Position numbers and translations under genes: made by a program | Source of the DNA: CAZJHX01 sp964545715 | GTDB lineage: Bacteria; Myxococcota_A; UBA9042; GCA-2863065 | Length of the DNA: 50,780 nt | Assembly: GCA_964545715.1 (NCBI GenBank) | Contig: CAZJHX010000075.1 | Location: 1-50,780 of the forward strand | Direction: 5' to 3' | The notes under the pieces: model-generated | What the model was told of the DNA's origin: nothing | Database searches by the model: none | Seen by the model: only the letters and a program-made list of their open reading frames with translations | Shown here: piece after piece, positions 7,559 to 15,200 of the stretch | Layout: the number at the start of each line of letters is the position of its first letter | Position numbering within the stretch: position 1 is the stretch's first letter

Positions 7559-8884
7559 ATGCCGCAACATCTCGTTTTTTCCTTGTGCCTTTGTTCGTTG
7601 ACCGTCGCCGGCTGCCAGAAACAGGAGCGCGCGCCCGTCAAAGTGCCACCGGCTGCGATCGCCACCGCGGTCGTCGCGTCCACGCCGGCGCAGGGAGGCG
7701 GGCTGGCCGGTCTGCCGCCCGAGAGCTTTGGCAAAGTGGAGGCCGCAGCACCCGTGGCGCCGACCACAAACAACGGCGTGCAGCTCACCGAGAAGGCTCC
7801 GGAGGTTCCTCAGGTCGAGCCGACCCAGCCGCCTGTTGAGACCCCGACCACCACCGAAGCCGAGCCGATGTCCGCAAACCCGACGACCAGCGCCGGCCCC
7901 CCGCCCGAGACGGACGACCAGGACCTGATCCACCTGGACAAGCCCGAGCCGCCTGTGCCGGCTGTGATCGAGCCTCCGGCCGCACGCCTGACCGGCGCTT
8001 GCGTGGTCGTCAACGGCGTGCCGATCCCGGCGTCGAAGTACTACGAAGAGGTGGACAAGATCACGCGGCGCAGCGCCAAAATCCCGACCGAGCGCATGAA
8101 CCGCATCAAGGAGAACATCCTCAAGCGCCTCATCGAAAAGGAGCTGATCTCGCAGGCTGTCCAGCAGGGCGGGATCCTGGTGCCGCTAACGGAGATCGAC
8201 GCGGAGTTCGCCAAGTACAAGACCCGCTTCCGAACAGACGAGCAGTTTCAGAACTACCTGCGGCATGGCAAGGTCACGATCGCGTCCATCAAGCAGCGCA
8301 TCGAAGAGAAGCTGGCGCTGGCCGGTCTGCTCAGGGCCCAGGGCAGCCTGGACGTCACCGAGGCCGAGATAGACGAGTTCTACGAAAAGAACGAGCGCTT
8401 TTACATGCAGCGCGAGGGCGTGAAGGCCCGCCACATTCTGATCAAGGCCAAAGAGGACGTACCCGAAAAGGACGCGGCGCTCGTCGCCAAGCTACGCGCC
8501 GTCCAGACCGCGTTGGATTCAGGCGAGGACTTCGCCGCGATCGCTATTCGGCTCAGTGAGGGCCCGTCCGCACCCAAGGGCGGCGATCTCGGCTTCTTTG
8601 GGCGCGGCCAGATGGTCAAGCCGTTTGAAAAGGCCGCTTTCGCCATGAAGGTCGGCGAGATAACGGGCCCGGTGCGCAGCCGCTTCGGCTTTCACTACAT
8701 CGAGGTCCTGGACAAGCGCGAGGCACGCAAGAAGCCCCGGTCCGAGGTCGCCGAGACCATCCGTGAGAGCCTGACCAACAAGAAGTTCTTTCAGGCGCGC
8801 CGCGCGCTCATCAACAACCTCAAGGGATCGGCGACCATCCAACGGCTGATCCACGTCCCGCCGCCGACTCCGGCAACACCCTAA
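7559..8884 (+). CDS. Parvulin-type peptidyl-prolyl isomerase lipoprotein (SurA/PrsA-like)
   Basis: The product has 441 residues. The ATG at 7559 follows a G-rich ribosome binding site and starts a lipoprotein signal ending in VAGC. A Pro/Thr/Ala-rich, probably disordered linker runs to about residue 140. Residues 145-265 look like a SurA N-terminal chaperone region (helical, RLIEKELISQA, then basic helices). Residues 288-390 form a parvulin domain with ARHILIKAKEDV, SEGPSAPKGGDLGFFGRGQMV, FEKAAFAMKVGEI and FGFHYIEV, all typical of active rotamases. It should assist folding of exported or outer-membrane proteins from a membrane anchor. It starts 40 bases after the FG-GAP lipoprotein and may share its transcript, which could link it to folding of that product (inference). 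The long linker makes it bigger than a bare PrsA-type protein. Confidence 0.9.
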   Translation: MPQHLVFSLCLCSLTVAGCQKQERAPVKVPPAAIATAVVASTPAQGGGLAGLPPESFGKVEAAAPVAPTTNNGVQLTEKAPEVPQVEPTQPPVETPTTTEAEPMSANPTTSAGPPPETDDQDLIHLDKPEPPVPAVIEPPAARLTGACVVVNGVPIPASKYYEEVDKITRRSAKIPTERMNRIKENILKRLIEKELISQAVQQGGILVPLTEIDAEFAKYKTRFRTDEQFQNYLRHGKVTIASIKQRIEEKLALAGLLRAQGSLDVTEAEIDEFYEKNERFYMQREGVKARHILIKAKEDVPEKDAALVAKLRAVQTALDSGEDFAAIAIRLSEGPSAPKGGDLGFFGRGQMVKPFEKAAFAMKVGEITGPVRSRFGFHYIEVLDKREARKKPRSEVAETIRESLTNKKFFQARRALINNLKGSATIQRLIHVPPPTPATP

Positions 8885-8891
8885 ACACAAC

Positions 8892-8915
8892 CTTATTGAA
8901 TGATTGTTCGATAAG
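8892..8915. promoter_or_regulatory. Imperfect palindromic operator, probable TetR site 1
   Basis: A 24-base imperfect inverted repeat with outer arms CTTAT/ATAAG and inner TGAATGA/TGTTCGA. Its half-sites resemble those of the perfect palindrome 42 bases further on. A TTGACA at 8919-8924, a possible -35 box, directly follows. No convincing -10 box is seen at normal spacing. Probably bound by the TetR protein encoded at 10094-10699. Confidence 0.5.
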
Positions 8916-8956
8916 CGCTTGACAGGACAGGTCAGCGTACGGCAGGCTCCGTAGCG

Positions 8957-8984
8957 GCTATCGAATGAACGTTCATTCGATAGC
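8957..8984. promoter_or_regulatory. Perfect 28-base palindrome, probable TetR operator site 2
   Basis: The half-site GCTATCGAATGAAC is followed without spacer by its exact reverse complement. It lies 30 bases upstream of the ATG of the hydrolase at 9015 and shares its core with operator 1. Such GAAC/GTTC-centred palindromes are typical of TetR-family regulators. Binding here would block transcription of the hydrolase/TetR unit. Confidence 0.72.
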
Positions 8985-9014
8985 GTTTACGAGCCAACGC
9001 GTAGGAGACCGACG

Positions 9015-10058
9015 ATGAAGCGCATCCATTTCATACTGCTAGCTGCCCTGACCCTGACCGCCTGCGACGAGCCCCTGCCGGCGGGCGACAAGACCTCGGT
9101 GTATTTCTGGAGCGAGGTCTACTTGAACAAATACGCGGACAAGCTGACCGTGGGCGACCTGGAAGAGGGACCAGAGCCCCTGAAGACTCCCCGCGTCGTC
9201 TTGTTGATCACCGGCGTGACCATCGCTGCCGAGTGGTTCGACCCGATCGTGGCGCGGCTGGAGCGCGACGGCTTCAAGCCGGTTGTGTATGAGCCCCCCG
9301 CGCTGCTGAGCGGTGACCTGTTCCAGGCGACCTACGACCTGGCCGAGGTGGTGGAGCAGGTCCGCGCCGACAGCGGGCAGGAGAAGATCGACATCCTGGC
9401 GGAGTGCACGGGCGGCGTTGTCGCCCGGCACTACATTCAGTCGCACGGCGGCGATGAGCTTGTGGCGCGCCTGGTCACGTTCGTCTCCCCGCACAAGGGC
9501 ATCGACAAGGCGCCGTGGGCCGCGCTGATCGCCGGCTGGCCCGCGCTGTACGACCTGTCGCCGGGCAGCGCGTTTCTCAACGCGGTCAACAGCGTGCCGC
9601 TGCCTGAGAACGTGCCGTTTACCTCGATCTATACGTGCACCGACGAGTATATCCGGCCCATTCAGACGTCCATCGTGGAGGGCGCAAACAACATCGGCCT
9701 GTGCGACGGCTTTGTGGGGCACTTTCAGACGTTTTACGACCCCGAGATCTACCTGATCATGCACGGCGCGTTGACGGAGCCGACCGGCATTCCGGCGCTG
9801 GATGACGTCGTGGAGCCGGAGGTTGAGGAAGAGCCCGACGTGGCTGTCGACCCCGCGCCTGAGCAGGTTGCGGCCGTGGATGTGGTGGTCGCCGGTGAGA
9901 CGGACGAGTACGACGCGTCGCTGTCCGACCCGATCTCGCTGCACAAGCGCGCGGAGCAGGGCGCCGGCTGCAGCTCGACGGGGCGCAGCGGCTCACCCTG
10001 GGCGTTTATGCTGCTGCTGGGCGGCATGGCGCTGGTGCGCAGACGCCGGCTCGTTTGA
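9015..10058 (+). CDS. Lipase-like alpha/beta-hydrolase lipoprotein with Cys at the nucleophile position and MYXO-CTERM-like tag
   Basis: The product has 347 residues. A lipoprotein signal ends in LTAC (Cys17, followed by Asp). Residues 58-255 form an alpha/beta-hydrolase resembling class-2 triacylglycerol lipases. The nucleophile elbow reads ILAECTGGVVARHYIQ, with Cys131 where GHSMGG lipases have Ser. The other triad members appear kept: Asp210 in YTCTDEYIRP and His236 in VGHFQTFYDP. Cys nucleophiles in this fold are known from PHA synthases (GxCxGG), so esterase, acyltransferase or an inactive enzyme are all possible. An acidic linker (260-300) leads to a C-terminal tag: GCSSTG at 318-323, a hydrophobic segment and RRRR, as in MYXO-CTERM proteins. 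The ribosome binding site AGGAGA precedes ATG. Operators upstream and a TetR gene 35 bases downstream suggest induction by a ligand, perhaps lipid-related. Confidence 0.82.
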   Translation: MKRIHFILLAALTLTACDEPLPAGDKTSVYFWSEVYLNKYADKLTVGDLEEGPEPLKTPRVVLLITGVTIAAEWFDPIVARLERDGFKPVVYEPPALLSGDLFQATYDLAEVVEQVRADSGQEKIDILAECTGGVVARHYIQSHGGDELVARLVTFVSPHKGIDKAPWAALIAGWPALYDLSPGSAFLNAVNSVPLPENVPFTSIYTCTDEYIRPIQTSIVEGANNIGLCDGFVGHFQTFYDPEIYLIMHGALTEPTGIPALDDVVEPEVEEEPDVAVDPAPEQVAAVDVVVAGETDEYDASLSDPISLHKRAEQGAGCSSTGRSGSPWAFMLLLGGMALVRRRRLV

Positions 10059-10093
10059 CACTCAAACCCCCGCTGCACGACACTGCCAACGCC

Positions 10094-10699
10094 ATGACGT
10101 CGCCCAAGCCAAAGCGCGTGCGAGCTGCGCCGGCGGAGCGTCGCGAGGCGATTCTGACCGCCGCGCTGAGCTGCTTTGTAGAGTGCGGCTACCACGGGAC
10201 CGCTGTGCCTCAGGTCGCCAAGCGCGCGGGCATCGCGACCGGCACCATCTATCACTACTTTCCGGGCAAAGAGGCGCTGGTCAACGCGCTGTATCGCCAC
10301 TGGAAGGGCGTGATCGCCGGGCGCGTGCTGGCGCGGTTCTCACCGACGGCGCCGGCGCGCGAGCAGTTCCGCACGATGTGGCTGGCCATGGTCGAGTTTG
10401 CGCTGGCCAATCCGCAAGCGTTCGCGTTTTTGGAGCTGCACCACCACCGTGACTACCTGGACGAGGAGAGCCTGAAGGCCGAGAACCGGCTGAAGGACTT
10501 TGGCGCCATGGTGGTGGAAAAAGCGCAGGGCGAAGGCCTGATCCGGCCCGGTCCCGCGCCCCTGCTCATGGAGCTGGTCTTCGGCGCTTTCATCGGGATG
10601 ATGCGAGCCCACTGGGAGGGGCGCGTCGACCTGACCGAGGACGAGCGCGCGCTGGCGGAAGAGTGCTGCTGGGCGGTCGTCGCGGCGCCCGACCGCTAA
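10094..10699 (+). CDS. TetR-family transcriptional regulator
   Basis: The product has 201 residues. The N-terminal helix-turn-helix is clear at about 15-62: RREAILTAALSCFVECGYHG, then VPQVAKRAGIATGTIYHYFPGKEALVNAL. The rest is the usual helical ligand and dimer domain. The ATG at 10094 was chosen; a TTG at 10055 overlapping the preceding stop would add 13 residues without family character. It lies 35 bases downstream of the Cys-nucleophile hydrolase in the same direction, so it likely represses its own operon through the palindromes at 8892-8915 and 8957-8984. TetR regulators of this size often sense acyl-CoA or hydrophobic compounds, which would fit a lipase-like target, but the ligand is unknown. 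Its stop overlaps the convergent gene by four bases (CTAA). Confidence 0.9.
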   Translation: MTSPKPKRVRAAPAERREAILTAALSCFVECGYHGTAVPQVAKRAGIATGTIYHYFPGKEALVNALYRHWKGVIAGRVLARFSPTAPAREQFRTMWLAMVEFALANPQAFAFLELHHHRDYLDEESLKAENRLKDFGAMVVEKAQGEGLIRPGPAPLLMELVFGAFIGMMRAHWEGRVDLTEDERALAEECCWAVVAAPDR

Positions 10700-12216
10700 C
10701 GAATCCACCAACTATGGTGCTTGGTGCCTTTGTCGAACTTGGCGAAATCGCCCATATAGTGTGACGAGTTGTTGATCAGCGGGTGATATGACCAGCAGCT
10801 GGCGTACCACCAGCCGATCTTGAAGCCCTGGACGACGCAGATCTGCGGCGAGTTATCCAGGTCGATGCCAAAGGCCGAGAAGCCGGGAGCGTCGGTGAAG
10901 CAGCCCGCGTTGTCGTTGCACATCTCGGTTTTGATCTGCGGCTTGTTGTCGCCCTCCCAGCCGTACAGCTCGTTCATGGAGACGCCGGTGAGGGTGCTGT
11001 GGGCGGTGAGGTTGTCGGTCTCGAACCGCAGCACTGCGCCCGCGTCGGCCAGCGCTTTGAGCTGGCCCAGCGCCATGACGTACATGAACTCGGACTGAAT
11101 GCTCTCGTAGGTGATCGGCACGCCGACCCCCTTGGCGACCCAGTCCTCGATGGGCTGTGTGAGGTCCGGATCGGCGGGCGGTGTGGCGCTGAAGTCCTGA
11201 TAGCTGTGCAGCACGAGCGTCCAGCCGCCGCCCTGCGTCAGCATGTTGCAGTAGACCAGAATGGGGTCGCCGCCGCCGGGGCCGTCGGGATCGATCCAGT
11301 ACAGCCCGCTGTCCGCGTCCGGGTTGGACTGCAGGATGGCCAGGCAGGAGCCGCCCGCGGTGGCGGGGACGTCACCGAAGGTCTTGCAGACGCCGTCGAC
11401 GCAGGTGCCGGTCACGCAGGCGGTGCCGGTGCCGGGGCAGGTGTTGTCGCAGGCGTCCAGCACGGGGGCGCCGCACGGTGTGCTCTTGGGCAAACATTGC
11501 AATGGGTTGAGGCCGGTGCCGGTTCCGGAGCACGTGTCGCCGCAGCCGCTCTTGAGCGCGGCGCCGCACACGGATGTGGTGGGGTCGTCGCAGGACGTGT
11601 CGCAGACGCTGACGCGACTCCAGGTCTTGCCGTTGCAGACGACCAGATCGCCGACGGTGGTGTCGAAGTAGACGCGCCCGATCGCAGAGGCGCCACAGGG
11701 CACCGGCGGTGAGGCGGCCAGGTGGATGGCGGCGTTGAGCAGCTGATTGCCGGACAGGTCCAGGTCGCCGAGCATGGCGCCGCCGTCGGACGAGATGACG
11801 CCGTCGAGCACGGCAGGCGCGAGCTGGTCGGCGCCGATACACCCGCTGCACGCGATGGCCCCGGCGCTGACGGCGTAGGGTACGGCGGCCAGCGCCACCC
11901 GATCGAGCGGGGGCTCACCGGACACGGCGATCTCCAACCAGCGGCCGTCGGGCACGTCGAGGACGGTCGCAGAGGGATCGTCGAGCGCTACCGAAAACAC
12001 GCCGTCGATCACCGGCACGGCGGGCAGCGTGGTCGTCCACAGCTGTGCCCCATCGGTCTTGGCGTCGTAAACGGACAGCACCAACTCGAACTCCCCGTCG
12101 ACGGTCTCACCGCCGGCGCTGAGGAGGCGGCCCTGTGCAGTCAGCGCGGACGCGTCGCACACGCCCAGCGAGAAGAGGACCACCAGTGGCCCCCACCACA
12201 AATTCCGATTCTGCAT
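10696..12216 (-). CDS. Secreted Cys-rich protein with fibrinogen-like C-terminal domain (paralogue A)
   Basis: The product has 506 residues with a signal peptide (cleavage probably after DASA, about residue 24). Residues 25-115 are a beta-rich domain with the pattern LTAQGRLLSAGG, LVLSVYDAKTDG, IDGVFSVAL, found again in the proteins at 21455 and 23278. The shared ACSGCIGADQL motif follows. Residues 180-280 are Cys-rich with CG..V.D.C...C.GTGT-like repeats. From about 290 the sequence has fibrinogen C-terminal features: ILQSNPDADSGLYWIDPDG, VYCNMLTQGGGWTLVLHS, and a Trp/Cys-rich end. Such domains usually bind glycans or proteins, so a surface or extracellular adhesive role is plausible. It lies 32 bases downstream of the giant metalloprotease gene on the same strand, suggesting co-transcription. 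The start at 12216 is followed at once by a good signal sequence. Confidence 0.82.
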   Translation of the reverse strand: MQNRNLWWGPLVVLFSLGVCDASALTAQGRLLSAGGETVDGEFELVLSVYDAKTDGAQLWTTTLPAVPVIDGVFSVALDDPSATVLDVPDGRWLEIAVSGEPPLDRVALAAVPYAVSAGAIACSGCIGADQLAPAVLDGVISSDGGAMLGDLDLSGNQLLNAAIHLAASPPVPCGASAIGRVYFDTTVGDLVVCNGKTWSRVSVCDTSCDDPTTSVCGAALKSGCGDTCSGTGTGLNPLQCLPKSTPCGAPVLDACDNTCPGTGTACVTGTCVDGVCKTFGDVPATAGGSCLAILQSNPDADSGLYWIDPDGPGGGDPILVYCNMLTQGGGWTLVLHSYQDFSATPPADPDLTQPIEDWVAKGVGVPITYESIQSEFMYVMALGQLKALADAGAVLRFETDNLTAHSTLTGVSMNELYGWEGDNKPQIKTEMCNDNAGCFTDAPGFSAFGIDLDNSPQICVVQGFKIGWWYASCWSYHPLINNSSHYMGDFAKFDKGTKHHSWWIR

Positions 12217-12248
12217 GACCCCACTATTTCACACTTTGGGGGGCGTAC

Positions 12249-15200
12249 TTACGGTTTGTCGTAGATGCCGCGCAGCTGGGTGGCCTCGGGGTGGAACGCC
12301 CTGAGCGCCGAGCGCAGATACTCCACCACCGAGATGTAGTCCTGCAGCTCCAGGCAGAAGCGGTTGGACGCACACGTGCACTTGCTGGAGTCCTGCGCGT
12401 TGCAGCCCTGTTTGCCGAAGGCCAGGTCCTCGCCGGTGTCGCTGATGTGCTTGAGCTGGCTGTCCCATTTCACCGTCGGCTGGCCGTCCTCTTCTCGATA
12501 CAGCGGCAGGTACCAATCCGGGTCGCCGTCGCCGTTGAGGTCGGGCCCGTCCGCCGTCACGTAGGCCTTCTCCAGCAGCTCGTTGCCGTACTCCAGCACG
12601 CGCGCCGCGATGCCCTTCTCGACCGTTTTGCCCAGGATGGTCTCGCGGCCGTATGTGCGCGCGATGTAGGTCTGTCCGGCCGGGTCGTGCAGCTCGATGC
12701 GCGCCGGGAAGCTGGGGTAATAATCCTGGCCCAGCTCCCAGATCTGCATCATGTCCAGCCAGTTCTGCTTCTCGTTTTCCGGCAGGTACACCAGCGTCCA
12801 CGCGATCAAAAACTTCTGCTGCTCCCAGCCCACCTGGGGGTCCAGGATCGTCGTGTGCTCGGGGCCCGCGTCCGCCGGGGCGTCGCCGGTCTGGCCGTAC
12901 GTGGAGCAGATCGTGGTGCCGGCCTCGGGGAAGCAGACCTCCGGCTCGGGCGTCCACCACGTGGTCCACCCCAGCGGCTGCGTTGGGAACATCTGGTCAT
13001 CGACCAGCGGCTTCTTGGACGAGTTGGACGCCACGCGCGGGCCCTTGAGCCTGTCGTCGCCGGTCAGGTTGTTTGCCAGCCAGCGCCGGTAGCCCTCGGG
13101 GAAGAGATCGGCCAGCGAGACCGCCCGGTAGCGCGGGTCGACAAAGTCGGTGCGCGAGGAGCTGATGAAGTTGTCCACCGACTCCGTCATCAGCATCGCC
13201 GTGTTCAGCTTGCCGTAGTACGAGCCGGCGTTGACCGTGTACCAGGAGTCGTACTCGCCCTTGTCCTCGGCCAGCTGGTTTTCGACCAGCTGCCCGCCCA
13301 CGCCGATGTCGCCGTAGTAGCCGGTCGCCCCGTTGGGCACCGTCACCAGCGTCTCGCCGGGCTCCGAGGTGGTGTCCAGCGCCGACCGCAGCACGGGATC
13401 AAAGCCCGGGCGGAAGTGCTCGCCGGCCTCGGGTCGCGCCAGCATGCGGGTGAAGTGGTCGAACACCATGCCGGACGCCAGGATGTTGTCCGGGAAGAAG
13501 TCCGGCGCGATCGCCGGCCACAGCTCGTCGAAGTCGTAGCCCAGCTCCAGCGAGAACTTCTGGTAGATGTTCTTCAGCAGGCCCAGCCCCTTGGCCCCGT
13601 CGCGCAGCTTGGTGTTGTAGCGGTACAGGGTGCGGTTGGAGGCGCGGCGCACGCTGAAGTCCTGCCGGTTGCGCCGGTAGTTGTCGAAGATGTGCCCGAC
13701 CTCCTGCTGCGTGACGAAGAAGTTAAAGATCTCGTAAGCATCCGCGCCGTTGTCCGACCGGTAGACGCTGAGGTTGCCCAGGTCGGCCCAGCCGTCGGTG
13801 CCGAAGCCATACGGCATGCGGATGCGGCTCTGCGGGTCCACCGAGGGTCCGCCCTGGTAGTAGGCCCCACCGGTCTCGACCTCGGTGGGCTCTCGCAGCG
13901 TATCCCACTGCACGTAGTCGACCTCTTGCTGACGGCAGCGCGAGTACTTGCCGTCCACCTTGACGATCATGCCGTCGAAGACCGGGTGCCATTCGCCGTA
14001 CAGCGCGTCGTCCCAGGTGCTGGGCTTCCACTTCATCGGATCGTCGACGGTCTCGCAGTCCTTGATCAGGTCGAACTCGGTTTGCAACCGCGAGTAGTGG
14101 ATGTCGGCGTTGCCCAGGCGCGGCTGGATGCCCAGAATGCCGCCGAAGCTGTCCATCTTGTAGAGCATCGCCTCGCCGCGCGCCGTGCCGGTCGCGTAGG
14201 TCGAATCGGCGTGGACGGCCGCCACGTCGCCGTAGAACATGCGCGCCGACGCAAAGTCGAAGACGCCCAGGCCCAGCATGTCCTGGGTGATCTCACCGGC
14301 GTAGTCCATCACCGACGAGTGCATCCACATCCAGATCATGTTTTCGCGCTCTTCCTGGGTCGTTGGATCGTGGTACCGCGGCCCCACGCACTCCGCGCCA
14401 TCCGCCACCAGGTCGGTGCACTCCTCGGTCACGGTGCCGTTCTTGGTGCGCAGCTGCCAGTACTGCGGCCGGTAGCCCCAGGCGTCCGACGAGCTCACAA
14501 AGTTGTGACGCATGCCGATCGAGTGCCCCATCTCGTGCGCGACCACCGAGAAGTGGGCCCTGTGCGCCATATAGCGCCGCATCTTCTCCGCGCGCTCCTG
14601 CTGCACGGGCTTGGAGTCCTCGGGGTTGAACTTGCCGAACTTGGCCTGCAGCACCGTGGACAGGTCCGCGATCGCAAGCGGCGCCGACGCCTCCTGCAGC
14701 ATGCACCGCCCATGCTTGGCCAGCGCATTCTCCCGCATGTGATAGAGGTCGCGCTGCACGCTGGGGTTGGCGCCCCGCAGCGGAGATGCCGCGTTCAGCA
14801 CCGCGTCGGTCATCGGCAGGTTCTGCGTGCCCGTGAACTCCTGCATCATCTTGGTCATCAGCTCGGCCTCGACCTCGGTGCCCATGGCCGCCCTTCGACG
14901 CGCCGCATAGGTGGCGCCGGTGGACGACGGCGCCTCGACGGACGCCGAAACCGCACGCAGCTCATGCTTCAGGGCCTTGACCTTGGCCATCACCGTGTCC
15001 GGCAGCTTTTTGGCGCCGCCCGCCTTCGTCGCGCCGGTCATGCCGTTGACGCGCGCCTCCAGGTCCGCCCGTGACAGGCGCGGCAGCACGCCACCCGCCG
15101 CCGCCGCCTCGGACGCCTGCGCCCAGTTGCGGATGTTCTCGCCGTCCGTGATGTCCTCCGCCTTCAGCTCGCCCGCGATATAGCGGATGACGTCGATCAC

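Noticed and set aside
6292..7788. Minus-strand open frame of 498 codons across the FG-GAP and parvulin genes
   Set aside because: It crosses a gene boundary and has no family features.
12291..15074. Plus-strand open frame of 927 codons inside the metalloprotease gene
   Set aside because: Antisense artefact: low-complexity His/Arg/Val sequence, while the other strand holds the HExxHxxGxxH motif.
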